Shown here one piece after another: positions 17,305 to 26,216 of a DNA stretch of 33,217 nucleotides. The notes under the pieces were generated by a model, which was not told the DNA's origin, did no database searches, and was given only the letters and a program-made list of their open reading frames with translations. Position 1 is the stretch's first letter. Each line of letters starts with the position of its first letter. Where the stretch lies: contig CAJPST010000001.1 in assembly GCA_905373425.1 (NCBI GenBank), positions 1-33,217 of the forward strand, written 5' to 3'. The stretch comes from an uncultured Mesocricetibacter sp. (GTDB taxonomy: Bacteria; Pseudomonadota; Gammaproteobacteria; Enterobacterales; Pasteurellaceae). The translations under genes were made by a program, and so were the position numbers.

Positions 17305-17936
17305 TGAAAAAAATTATCTTCCTCTTTATTTCTGTTTTCTTCGTTTCTGGATGTACAACCAATAAAGAAGAAATATCTAAAAAAACAGAGGTGATCCAAG
17401 CCTTTTTTATTGCAAACAATAATATTTATGCCATAGGAGATTTAAATAGCTATCAATTCTCTTCTTCTAAATCTGAAGATGTGCAGCATTTCATTAATTT
17501 TTTGAATTCTAAAGATATGAAAGCCTTTAAGGAAGCACATATAGATCGAATTGAAAAAAATAGCGAAGATAACAAAATTAAAGCATTTATATCTATTGAA
17601 CTTGATAGCAAAAAATTGACTGAAAAAGAAAGACAAAGTTTATTTAATAAACCTGATGTTTATAAATCTTCTCAAGGAAATCCTGATTTATTTTTTGGAA
17701 TAAGTCATGGTGAGCTTGTAAAGCTTCAAAATAAAGATGAGATCTTGATGAAAGGAAAACTCTCTAAACCATTAAAAACAAATTTTATTGAATATAAAAA
17801 ATCAACAAAATTTGATTATGAAGGAACCAGAGAGGGCGTTTCAATGGCTGTTGTTTGGGGCGGCGTTGCTATTCTTATGATTCCATTAGCAATTATTACA
17901 TTACCATTTCAAGCAATAGATCCCTTATCTAACTAA
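17304..17936 (+). CDS. Unrecognised AT-rich lipoprotein in the ilv operon
   Basis: I do not recognise a family for this 210-residue protein. It starts with a lipoprotein signal (MKKIIFLFISVFFVSGC) with lipobox Val-Ser-Gly-Cys17, then a Lys/Asn/Ser-rich region to about residue 175. A hydrophobic segment follows at about 178-202 and a short tail PFQAIDPLSN. Base and codon use (AAA, AAT, ATT, TTT) is much more AT-rich than the flanking ilv genes and it has no uptake sequence, which suggests acquisition or relaxed origin. It overlaps the ilvM stop by one base, and is followed by a 176-bp inverted-repeat element before ilvD, breaking the usual ilvGM-ilvD junction. No link to amino-acid synthesis is apparent. 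Signal peptide and reading frame make it a credible gene. Confidence 0.75.
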   Translation: MKKIIFLFISVFFVSGCTTNKEEISKKTEVIQAFFIANNNIYAIGDLNSYQFSSSKSEDVQHFINFLNSKDMKAFKEAHIDRIEKNSEDNKIKAFISIELDSKKLTEKERQSLFNKPDVYKSSQGNPDLFFGISHGELVKLQNKDEILMKGKLSKPLKTNFIEYKKSTKFDYEGTREGVSMAVVWGGVAILMIPLAIITLPFQAIDPLSN

Positions 17937-17984
17937 TTGTATTTATAAACTTAATTTTATTGAATAATTTCTCAGTGTTATCTT

Positions 17985-18160
17985 CTGCCAAATCTTCCCT
18001 AGCCCCTCTTTACTAAAGAGGGGAATACATTGGAAGATTTTAATATGGTCTCGCAAATTTAATATTGAAATATCAATAAAATGAGACATAAATGAGCCAA
18101 ATAAAATTAATGGCTAAAGCCCCCCTCTTTAGCAAAGAGGGGCTAGGGGAGATTTGACAG
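17985..18160. mobile_element. MITE-like element, 39-bp terminal inverted repeats
   Basis: Positions 17985-18023 and 18122-18160 are inverted repeats of each other with 36 of 39 bases matching. Each arm contains its own palindrome, CCCCTCTTTA-C-TAAAGAGGGG at 18003-18023 and a near copy at 18122-18142. The centre of 98 bp is AT-rich, non-coding and itself partly palindromic (GTCTC at 18048 facing GAGAC at 18083). The bases TCTT at 17981-17984 and 18161-18164 flank both ends directly, like a 4-bp target duplication. It sits between the AT-rich lipoprotein gene and ilvD. As RNA it would form strong hairpins. No second copy was seen in this window. Confidence 0.72.
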
Positions 18161-18230
18161 TCTTAGTTAACGAAGAAATTAATCATACACAAAAAACCTT
18201 AACGAAAATTTACTTGGAGAATATATAACA

Positions 18231-20066
18231 ATGCCAAAACTACGCTCAGCGACATCTACCCAAGGTCGTAATATGGCGGGTGCACGTGCGTTATGGCGTG
18301 CAACCGGAATGAAAGAGGGCGATTTCGGTAAACCGATTATCGCCGTAGTGAACTCGTTTACTCAGTTTGTGCCGGGACATGTGCATCTGAAAGATATGGG
18401 ACAACTGGTTGCCGCCGAAATTGAAAAAGCGGGCGGGGTTGCCAAGGAGTTCAATACCATTGCAGTGGACGACGGGATTGCGATGGGACATAATGGAATG
18501 CTGTATTCTTTGCCAAGCCGTGATTTGATTGCGGACAGCGTGGAATATATGGTAAATGCTCATTGTGCTGATGCGATGGTGTGTATTTCCAACTGCGATA
18601 AAATCACTCCGGGAATGTTAATGGCAGCAATGCGTTTAAACATTCCGGCAATATTTGTATCGGGTGGGCCGATGGAAGCAGGGAAAACCAAACTTTCCGA
18701 GCAAATCATTAAACTGGATTTAGTGGATGCGATGATGCACAGTGCAGATAAGAACGTATCGGATGAGCATGTTGATGCGATTGAGAAAAACGCCTGTCCT
18801 ACTTGCGGTTCCTGTTCCGGTATGTACACCGCCAACTCGATGAACTGTTTAACCGAAGCGCTCGGATTAAGTCTGCCCGGCAACGGAACTTGTGTGGCAA
18901 CTCATGCCGATCGCAAATTCCTATTTGAGGAAGCCGGCCGTCAAATCGTCGCTATTACCAAACGTTTTTATGAGCAGGATGATTATTCTGTGCTGCCACG
19001 TTCTATTGCGACCTTCGATGCTTTTGAAAACGCCATGAGTTTGGATGTGGCAATGGGCGGCTCTACCAACACTGTATTGCATTTATTGGCCGTTGCGCAA
19101 GAAGCGGAAGTGGATTTCACCATGGCAGACATCGACCGTATTTCCCGTAAAGTGCCTTGCCTTGCTAAGGTTGCGCCGAATACGCCGAAATATCATATTG
19201 AGGACGTCCATCGTGCCGGCGGTATTATGGCATTGCTCGGCGAACTGAATCGTGCCGGCTTGCTACATGATAATACTAACACAGTACTGGGTATGACTTT
19301 GGCGGAACAAATTGCCAAATACGATATTACCACGAGCCAAGATGAATCGATCCGCAAATTTTACCGTGCCGGACCGGCGGGGATTCGCACCACAAAAGCC
19401 TTCTCACAGGATTGTCGTTGGGAAACCCTTGACGTTGATCGTGAAAATGGTTGTATTCGTAATAAAGCGCATGCTTACAGTCAAGACGGTGGCTTAGCGA
19501 TGTTGACGGGGAATATCGCGCTTGACGGCTGTATCGTTAAGACTGCGGGCGTGGACGAGTCCATTCTGAAATTTACCGGTGATGCCATTGTATTTGAAAG
19601 CCAGGAAGATGCAGTAAACGGTATTTTAGGCGGTAAAGTGCGTGCGGGGCATGTGGTTGTGATTCGTTACGAAGGGCCTAAAGGCGGGCCGGGAATGCAG
19701 GAAATGTTGTATCCGACCACCTATTTGAAATCCATCGGTTTAGGTAAACAATGCGCTTTATTGACCGATGGGCGCTTTTCCGGTGGCACTTCAGGTTTGT
19801 CTATTGGGCACTGTTCACCGGAAGCGGCATCGGGCGGAACCATCGGTTTGGTGCGCGATGGCGATAAAATTGCAATCGATATTCCGAGTCGTTCCATTCA
19901 ATTATTGGTATCCGATGAAGAACTAGCTGCTCGTCGTGCCGAACAGGACGCTAAAGGTTGGAAGCCTGCAAACCGTCAGCGTGAAGTTTCCTTTGCGTTG
20001 AAACTGTACGGTCATTTTGCTACCTCAGCTGACAAAGGCGCGGTACGCGATAAGACTAAGCTGTAG
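18231..20066 (+). CDS. ilvD: Dihydroxy-acid dehydratase
   Basis: IlvD dehydrates 2,3-dihydroxy-isovalerate and -methylvalerate to the 2-oxo acids that precede valine and isoleucine. The 611-residue length fits the family (616 in E. coli). Iron-sulfur ligands are Cys122 in CISNCDK and Cys195 in ACPTCGSCSGMYTANSMN; Asp80/Asp81 in AVDDGIAMGH contribute to metal binding. The C-terminal block DGRFSGGTSGLSIGHCSPEA, with the active-site serine, is also present. TTGGAG at 18213-18218 precedes the ATG. Because an AT-rich gene and an inverted-repeat element now separate it from ilvM, it may rely on read-through or its own promoter in 18161-18230. Confidence 0.96.
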   Translation: MPKLRSATSTQGRNMAGARALWRATGMKEGDFGKPIIAVVNSFTQFVPGHVHLKDMGQLVAAEIEKAGGVAKEFNTIAVDDGIAMGHNGMLYSLPSRDLIADSVEYMVNAHCADAMVCISNCDKITPGMLMAAMRLNIPAIFVSGGPMEAGKTKLSEQIIKLDLVDAMMHSADKNVSDEHVDAIEKNACPTCGSCSGMYTANSMNCLTEALGLSLPGNGTCVATHADRKFLFEEAGRQIVAITKRFYEQDDYSVLPRSIATFDAFENAMSLDVAMGGSTNTVLHLLAVAQEAEVDFTMADIDRISRKVPCLAKVAPNTPKYHIEDVHRAGGIMALLGELNRAGLLHDNTNTVLGMTLAEQIAKYDITTSQDESIRKFYRAGPAGIRTTKAFSQDCRWETLDVDRENGCIRNKAHAYSQDGGLAMLTGNIALDGCIVKTAGVDESILKFTGDAIVFESQEDAVNGILGGKVRAGHVVVIRYEGPKGGPGMQEMLYPTTYLKSIGLGKQCALLTDGRFSGGTSGLSIGHCSPEAASGGTIGLVRDGDKIAIDIPSRSIQLLVSDEELAARRAEQDAKGWKPANRQREVSFALKLYGHFATSADKGAVRDKTKL

Positions 20067-20134
20067 ACTAAACCGAAGACGAGAAGATTAAAAGTGCGGT
20101 CGGTTTTTAAGATGTTTTTTAATGAGAAGAAAAA

Positions 20135-21670
20135 ATGACACATGATTTATCCGCGCAACCCTCCGGGGCAGAATATTTGCGCGCTGTATTAAGTTCAAAA
20201 GTGTATGAGGCTGCACAGGTTACGCCGTTGCAGCCAATGTTGAAATTATCCGAGCGATTGGAAAATCACATATGGGTGAAACGGGAAGATCGTCAACCGG
20301 TACATAGTTTTAAACTACGTGGCGCATATGCGATGATCGCAGGGTTAAGTCGTGCGCAAAAAGAAGCGGGAGTGATTGCCGCATCGGCGGGCAATCATGC
20401 GCAGGGCGTAGCCTTATCGGCAAAGAATTTGGGGCTGAAAGCACTGATTGTGATGCCGCAAAATACACCGTCAATTAAAGTGGATGCTGTACGCGGTTTT
20501 GGTGGCGAGGTGTTACTGCATGGCGCTAATTTTGATGAAGCTAAGGCAAAAGCGATTGAGCTGTCTGCAAGTAAGAATATGACCTTTATTCCGCCATTTG
20601 ATCATCCTGCTGTCATTGCTGGGCAAGGCTCGCTTGGCATGGAGATGCTTCAACAGAACAGTCGGATAGACCGGATTTTCGTACCGGTAGGCGGTGGCGG
20701 TTTGATTTCCGGCGTAGCGGTGTTGGTAAAACAGTTATTCCCCGAAATTAAAGTAATCGGCGTTGAAAGTAAGGATTCCGCTTGTCTTTACGCGGCGCTA
20801 AAGGCAGGAAAACCGGTTGATTTGGAACGTGTCGGTTTGTTTGCTGACGGTGTGGCGGTGAAGCGTATTGGCGATGAGACTTTTCGCATATGTAAACAAT
20901 ATGTGGATGATGTAGTACTGGTGGACGGTGATGAGATCTGTGCGGCGATGAAAGATATGTTTGAGAATGTACGTGCAGTGGCGGAACCGTCAGGAGCTCT
21001 GTCTTTAGCAGGGTTGAAGAAATATGTGAAGCAGCACCGGATTAAAGGTGAAACATTAGTTAATATTTTGTCCGGCGCCAATCTTAATTTTCATACCTTG
21101 CGTTATGTATCAGAACGTTGTGAAATTGGTGAAAAGCATGAAGCATTGCTTGCGGTCACTATTCCGGAACAAAAAGGTAGCTTTTTGAAATTCTGCCATA
21201 TTTTAGGTAGTCGAGCGGTGACAGAATTTAATTATCGTTATGCGGATGAAAAACAGGCTTGCATCTTCGTTGGTGTGCGTATCAGCGGTGAAAGTGAGAA
21301 GAATGAGATTATTCGACAGCTACAACAAGGCGGCTATGATGTCATGGATTTATCCAATGATGATGTGGCAAAGAGCCATATTCGTTATATGATCGGCGGA
21401 CGTGCTTCAAGCAATCAAAAAGAGCGGTTGTTTAGTTTTGAGTTTCCGGAGCAAAAAGGAGCGTTATTGAAGTTCCTTGAAACTCTTGGCACCCATTGGA
21501 ATATTTCATTGTTTCACTATCGTGCACACGGAGCCGATTACGGTAACGTACTTGCTGGTTTCCAAACGGATGAGAAGGATTTAGCAAATCTTAACCTTTA
21601 TTTGGAAAAACTCGGCTATGTTTATCAGGATGTGACGCAAAGTCCTGCATATCAGTATTTCTTAGGCTGA
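20135..21670 (+). CDS. ilvA: Threonine dehydratase (biosynthetic)
   Basis: IlvA deaminates threonine to 2-oxobutyrate, the committed step to isoleucine. The 511-residue protein has the PLP fold with Lys60 in HSFKLRGAY, the ligand motif ASAGNHAQGVAL, and the glycine loop GGGGLISG near residue 187. Two C-terminal ACT-like domains (about 335-410 and 425-505; each begins PEQKG near its start) are the sites of isoleucine and valine control and mark it as the biosynthetic form. It follows ilvD after 68 bp that include an uptake sequence (20092). A strong terminator ends the operon. Confidence 0.96.
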   Translation: MTHDLSAQPSGAEYLRAVLSSKVYEAAQVTPLQPMLKLSERLENHIWVKREDRQPVHSFKLRGAYAMIAGLSRAQKEAGVIAASAGNHAQGVALSAKNLGLKALIVMPQNTPSIKVDAVRGFGGEVLLHGANFDEAKAKAIELSASKNMTFIPPFDHPAVIAGQGSLGMEMLQQNSRIDRIFVPVGGGGLISGVAVLVKQLFPEIKVIGVESKDSACLYAALKAGKPVDLERVGLFADGVAVKRIGDETFRICKQYVDDVVLVDGDEICAAMKDMFENVRAVAEPSGALSLAGLKKYVKQHRIKGETLVNILSGANLNFHTLRYVSERCEIGEKHEALLAVTIPEQKGSFLKFCHILGSRAVTEFNYRYADEKQACIFVGVRISGESEKNEIIRQLQQGGYDVMDLSNDDVAKSHIRYMIGGRASSNQKERLFSFEFPEQKGALLKFLETLGTHWNISLFHYRAHGADYGNVLAGFQTDEKDLANLNLYLEKLGYVYQDVTQSPAYQYFLG

Positions 21671-21682
21671 TTCAGCGCAATT

Positions 21683-21720
21683 AAAAAACCTTCCCTAGTT
21701 TACTTTGGGAAGGTTTTTTT
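21683..21720 (+). terminator. Rho-independent terminator of the ilv operon
   Basis: AAAAAACCTTCCC (21683-21695) pairs with GGGAAGGTTTTTT (21707-21719) across an 11-base loop, with a T run at the end. The matching A run lets it work for mscL on the other strand as well. Confidence 0.88.
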
Positions 21721-21746
21721 AAGGATATATCCTTATTTTACTAAAA

Positions 21747-22142
21747 TTATTTTTTCAGCAAATCGCGGATTTCTGTCAATAATTTTTCTTCTGCGGAAGG
21801 TTCTGGTACTGCTTCCTCTTTCGGTTGTTCTTTCTTTAATTTATTTAATGCTTTCACCATCATGAAGATTGCAAACGCAATAATAATGAAATCAAATACG
21901 TTTTGAATGAATGCACCGTAGTTCAGCGTGACGGCAGGTGTTTCGCCGACCGCTTGCGCCAGAGTGATTTTTAAATCTTTGAAATCAACACCACCGGTTA
22001 AAATACCTAAGACCGGCATTGCCACATCGCCGACCAATGAGCTGACGATTTTACCAAATGCACCACCGATGATCACACCCACTGCCATATCAACAACATT
22101 ACCGCGCATTGCAAATTCACGGAACTCTTTAATAAAACTCAT
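21747..22142 (-). CDS. mscL: Large-conductance mechanosensitive channel
   Basis: MscL opens under membrane tension to release solutes during osmotic down-shock. The 131 residues contain the conserved N-terminal amphipathic helix MSFIKEFREFAMRGNVVD and the pore helix TM1 (DMAVGVIIGGAFGKIVSSLVG). They also contain a periplasmic loop (about 45-75), TM2 (about 76-100) and a cytoplasmic helical bundle rich in Lys/Glu ending in LLTEIRDLLKK. AAGGAG stands before the ATG. It lies 166 bp after trkA on the same strand, an order found in many gamma-proteobacteria; the gap is long enough for its own promoter. Convergent with ilvA. Confidence 0.96.
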   Translation of the reverse strand: MSFIKEFREFAMRGNVVDMAVGVIIGGAFGKIVSSLVGDVAMPVLGILTGGVDFKDLKITLAQAVGETPAVTLNYGAFIQNVFDFIIIAFAIFMMVKALNKLKKEQPKEEAVPEPSAEEKLLTEIRDLLKK

Positions 22143-22308
22143 AAAGTTACTCCTTATTTAAACGATTGAAAATGAAACTTTTTTCGAATATTTAAATGGC
22201 ATATTAGTAATATCAGGCATCAGAGGCGAAATACCACATAATATGCAAATAAAAAAGCGCCCCTATTATATTTAATTAATTTAATTTGTATAGTTTTTTT
22301 ACAATTCT

Positions 22309-23685
22309 CTAAATGAAAAATGCACTCGGTTGGAATAATTTCTCTATTTCGGGTACTTGTTTTTTATCATTTAAATAAATGACAACATGATCATTTTCTT
22401 CAATAATAATCTGCTTTTTGGCAATAATTACCTCGTTATTACGCAGGATTGCTCCGATAATTGCACTCGGAGGTAAACGTAATTCGCCAATTTTTCGCCC
22501 GATGACATTTGAAGTGGAACTATCACCATGAACAATCACTTCTAGTGCTTCTGCAATTCCATGACGCAGTGATACGACACTGCCAATGTCTCCTTTTCTG
22601 ACATATCCGAGTAGAGCAGAAATCGTTGCTTGTTGTGGAGAGACCGCAATATCAATAGTTCCGCCCTGAATTAAGCTAATGTATGCCATTCGTTGAATTA
22701 GCACCATCGCTTTTTTAGCCCCCAATCGCTTAGCGAGTAACCCCGCCATAATATTGGCTTCGTCATCACTAGTCAGTGAGATAAAAACATCAATTTTTTC
22801 AATGTGTTCTTCAAATAGTAAGGATTGATCGGAAGCATCACCACAGAAGACCAAGGTTTTGGATAGTTGCTCGGCAAGTTGTGTCGCGCGGGCAGAATTA
22901 CGTTCAATAAGCTTAACGGTGCAATTGTCTTCCAATAATTTTGCCACGCCGGCTGCAACATTTCCGCCACCCGCGATCATAATTCGTTTATAAGGCTTTT
23001 CCAGTCTCTGTAACTGGCTCATTATTGCTTTGATATGTATAGTGGCGCAGATAAAAGTTACTTCATCGCCGGCTTCAATAATAGTTGAGCCTTGAGGACG
23101 AATGGCTTTATCTTGCCGTGAAATCGACACAATACGACATTCTATGTGTGGCATATGTTCGCGCAATGCAGAGATAGCATAACCGACTAAAGGACCACCG
23201 TAATAGGCTTTACATACAACAAGGCTAATCTGTTTATCGGCAAAATGTCCGACTTGCAATGCCCCGGAATAATTAATTAAGCGTACAATGTCTTCGGTGA
23301 CCAATTTCTCCGGTGAAATAATATGGTCTATGGGGATTACATCCGGATTGAACAGTTTATCTTTTTCACGTAAATATTCGGCATTGCGAATCCGCGCAAT
23401 TTTAGTCGGCACATTAAATAAGGTGTAGGCAATTTGGCACGCCACCATATTGATTTCGTCGGAACTGGTAACCGCCACCAACAAATCAGCGTCGAGCGCA
23501 TCAGCTTCTCGTAGAGTTTTTGGCGATGATGCTGAACCTGTGACCACGCGTAAATCATGCTTATCCTGCAGTGTCGACAAACGAGCCAACTCATTGTCAA
23601 CTAATGTAATATCGTTATCTTCGCTGACCAGGCTTTCCGCTAAGGTTATGCCGACTTGTCCCGCGCCAAGAATAATTATTTTCAC
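22309..23685 (-). CDS. trkA: Trk potassium-uptake regulator, NAD-binding
   Basis: TrkA is the peripheral NAD(H)-binding regulatory subunit of the Trk potassium transporter. The 458-residue length equals E. coli TrkA. It has two tandem RCK units. The first Rossmann motif ILGAGQVGITLAESL is at residues 5-19 and the second, MIAGGGNVAAGVAKLLE, near 232. Each is followed by an RCK-C domain. The start is GTG at 23683-23685, chosen because it gives the family N terminus and has AAGGA eight bases before it. No trkH/G or rsmB is adjacent in this window; the gene upstream is an OPT transporter separated by a terminator. Confidence 0.95.
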   Translation of the reverse strand: MKIIILGAGQVGITLAESLVSEDNDITLVDNELARLSTLQDKHDLRVVTGSASSPKTLREADALDADLLVAVTSSDEINMVACQIAYTLFNVPTKIARIRNAEYLREKDKLFNPDVIPIDHIISPEKLVTEDIVRLINYSGALQVGHFADKQISLVVCKAYYGGPLVGYAISALREHMPHIECRIVSISRQDKAIRPQGSTIIEAGDEVTFICATIHIKAIMSQLQRLEKPYKRIMIAGGGNVAAGVAKLLEDNCTVKLIERNSARATQLAEQLSKTLVFCGDASDQSLLFEEHIEKIDVFISLTSDDEANIMAGLLAKRLGAKKAMVLIQRMAYISLIQGGTIDIAVSPQQATISALLGYVRKGDIGSVVSLRHGIAEALEVIVHGDSSTSNVIGRKIGELRLPPSAIIGAILRNNEVIIAKKQIIIEENDHVVIYLNDKKQVPEIEKLFQPSAFFI

Positions 23686-23817
23686 TGTAATGTCCTTTTT
23701 GTATCATCAATCAACCTTGTTTTTAACCAAATATGCCGAATGTTGAAACTCTTGATGCTTTGGCAAAAACGGAAAAACGTCATTGGGTTGAGTGAAAAAT
23801 TATAGCCTGAAATGAAA

Positions 23818-23873
23818 AAAGTGCGGTCATTTTTTTACTATTTTCAAAAGTTGAAAAATATTGACCGCACTTT
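23818..23873 (-). terminator. Terminator made of paired uptake sequences
   Basis: AAAGTGCGGTCA (23818-23829) and TGACCGCACTTT (23862-23873) form a perfect 12-bp stem with a 32-base AT-rich loop. On the minus strand it is followed by six T, so it ends transcription of the OPT transporter gene before trkA. Confidence 0.8.
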
Positions 23874-23898
23874 ATCGAATTATTGGACAGAAATCAGG

Positions 23899-25899
23899 CT
23901 ATTTTTTAGCTTTCAGCACGCGCAAGGCAAAAATACCTGCTCCGGTTGAGAACACCAGTAAGCCGATTATTTCGGCAGCACTTCCCCAGTTTTCTAACTC
24001 TAATGCTAACGGAGCGTCGGAACCACCGGAGGTAACCGATGCGGCAATGATGAAAGCTAGTAGAACACCGATAAGGCTTTCGCCAACGATTAAACCGGCG
24101 GCAAATAGCGTGCCGTAACGTTCCGCTTTTTTCTTCAGTTCTTCTTTATCTTTTCCATTACGGATAGCGTAATTTTCGATGTGGCGGTTAATCAGCCAGG
24201 ACAGTGTTGCACCAATTATGAGCGGTGCATTGATTGTCGGTGGCAGATAGATGCCCATACCAACGGCAAGAGCCGGTAATGCAAAGCGATTAGCGGAAGA
24301 TTTTTTCAGTACGGAATCAATGATAATTAAGACTACTCCTAAACCGATACCGAAGAAAATATAGCTCCATTCAAGATTGCCGGAGAAGATACCGTTTGCA
24401 ATAGTCATCATCAATGTTGCCTGTGGTGCGGAAAGTGCCTGTGACGGATCCATCGTGTCACGTGGCATAGCTCCTGCGAAACCGTACGCGTGATAGAGAA
24501 TTTCCAATACAGGAGCAATTACGAATGCACCGACGACAACACCGATAATTAAGGCAAATTGTTGGCGCCAAGGCGTAGCTTCCACCAGATAACCGGTTTT
24601 CAGGTCTTGCAGGTTGTCATTAGAAATAGCCGCAATACAAATCACGATAGAGCCGGTAAAAATGGTTAATGCAGTAAGGAATTTTTGTCCTTCTTGCGTA
24701 TCCAGCAAGCCCGTGCTGTTGCCGATTATCATTAAAACTAATGATGTGATCACAATAGAGATGATACCGATACCTGAAATCGGGCTAGAGGAAGAACCTA
24801 CTAAACCTGCCATATAACCGCACGCAGCTGCAATAAAGAACCCAATGATTGCGGCGAGCAGAGTACATACGGCAATCAGAATAACTGCGACACCAGGTTC
24901 GATAGTCACAGGTTGTAGGAAGCTATAAAGCGCAAGCACAATTAATACGGTGCTGATTAACACGGTATAAATCATGGTCTTAGGTGATAAATCCTGAGAA
25001 GTGTGGTCGTTTTTCGGCGCGTTTGGATCTTTTAGTGCGCGGAGAGATTGTGCCATTCCTTGTAACATCGGTTTCATCAGAATCAACAGCGTCCAAATCG
25101 CCGCCACACCGATAGTGCCTACACCAATAAAGCGCACTTTAGTTCGCCAAATATTGCTGGCGTAAGCAATCATATCACCGTCAACAGGCATAGGTGCAGA
25201 AGCGGTAAAATATGGCACGGCGATGCTCCAAGCGAAGAAAGTGCCAAGCAAAATGGCTAAGCCGCCAATCATTCCGACCAAATAACCTGCACCTAATAAT
25301 GCCAAGGAAAAACCCATTGGCACTTGGAAAATTGCATTGCCCCCTTTAAACCATAAACTTGCACTATCGGCAATCACGCGAAGTCCGTTGGTTAAAAAAC
25401 CGACTGTGGCAGCAATCACGCCGCCTGTAGCAATTTCTTTAATTCCTGTTCCGGCCCCGTGATCGTTTCCAGCTTTAAGAATTTCTGCGGCCGCGACGCC
25501 TTCAGGATAAGGCAAATCGCTTTTGACCACCATCACATGGCGTAGAGGAACAGTAAAAATTACTCCTAAAATTCCCCCTGCGGTACAAATCAATAATGTT
25601 TGCCAGAATGGAAAACCTTGCCAGTAACCCATCATTAGCATCGCCGGTAATACGAAAATAACGGAAGATAATGTTCCGGCAGATGAGGCTTGCGTTTGCA
25701 CCATATTGTTTTCAAGGATATTAGAACCTGGAAACATTTTTAGCACAGCCATAGAAATCACGGCAGCAGGAATTGACGAAGCAAAAGTAAGCCCGACCTT
25801 TAATCCTAAATACACGTTCGATGCGGTGAAGAGTACCGTAATCAACGCCCCCAATAACATTCCGCGGAATGTGAGTTCTTTTAATGTGGATTGATTCAT
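23899..25899 (-). CDS. OPT-family oligopeptide (or metal-chelate) transporter
   Basis: The 666-residue protein is a polytopic inner-membrane transporter with about 14-16 hydrophobic helices. It shows OPT-family marks: the start LKELTFRGMLLGALITVLFT, then NVYLGLKVGLTF, and further on YPEGVAAAEILKAG and NDNLQDLKTGYLV (about 430-442). The C-terminal part carries LPPTINAPLIIGATLSWL. Bacterial OPT proteins import short peptides or metal complexes by proton symport; the substrate cannot be told here. It resembles H. influenzae HI0561. It is a single-gene unit with a terminator after it and a 317-bp intergenic region before it. Confidence 0.9.
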   Translation of the reverse strand: MNQSTLKELTFRGMLLGALITVLFTASNVYLGLKVGLTFASSIPAAVISMAVLKMFPGSNILENNMVQTQASSAGTLSSVIFVLPAMLMMGYWQGFPFWQTLLICTAGGILGVIFTVPLRHVMVVKSDLPYPEGVAAAEILKAGNDHGAGTGIKEIATGGVIAATVGFLTNGLRVIADSASLWFKGGNAIFQVPMGFSLALLGAGYLVGMIGGLAILLGTFFAWSIAVPYFTASAPMPVDGDMIAYASNIWRTKVRFIGVGTIGVAAIWTLLILMKPMLQGMAQSLRALKDPNAPKNDHTSQDLSPKTMIYTVLISTVLIVLALYSFLQPVTIEPGVAVILIAVCTLLAAIIGFFIAAACGYMAGLVGSSSSPISGIGIISIVITSLVLMIIGNSTGLLDTQEGQKFLTALTIFTGSIVICIAAISNDNLQDLKTGYLVEATPWRQQFALIIGVVVGAFVIAPVLEILYHAYGFAGAMPRDTMDPSQALSAPQATLMMTIANGIFSGNLEWSYIFFGIGLGVVLIIIDSVLKKSSANRFALPALAVGMGIYLPPTINAPLIIGATLSWLINRHIENYAIRNGKDKEELKKKAERYGTLFAAGLIVGESLIGVLLAFIIAASVTSGGSDAPLALELENWGSAAEIIGLLVFSTGAGIFALRVLKAKK

Positions 25900-26216
25900 C
25901 TTTTAAATACCTTTTTATCGTTATAAATCAGTTTTATTCTACATGAAATTTCAATATATCTAACAACAAAACACATAAAAATGAAAAAATACTACATTTA
26001 AGGGTAAAAAGTTAGAGAAATTATTAGAATATGTCGCTAATTTTGAAAATTCTAAAAATTTCCTTATAGAGCAGATAAACCAAGGATAGATAAGCTCCGC
26101 ATGATGACAAGGATAACTTTGTCAATCGTACTTTGATAGCAGTTCAAAATTCGAGTGAAAAATCACGGTTGTCATCATGGGAAGAGTTGAATTGTGATAT
26201 CGTTAGACAAATGGCA
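25900..26216. other. Intergenic region between aroE and the OPT transporter
   Basis: No gene is supported in these 317 bp. The part next to the transporter is AT-rich and should hold its promoter. The part next to aroE contains an 11-bp inverted repeat, listed separately. Confidence 0.4.
26100..26179. repeat. 11-bp inverted repeat spanning 80 bp
   Basis: CATGATGACAA at 26100-26110 is the exact reverse complement of TTGTCATCATG at 26169-26179. A smaller nested repeat, GACAA at 26106 and TTGTC at 26119, shares the left arm. There is no T run on either side, so a simple terminator is not indicated. It could be a small degenerate element or a protein-binding pair. Confidence 0.5.
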
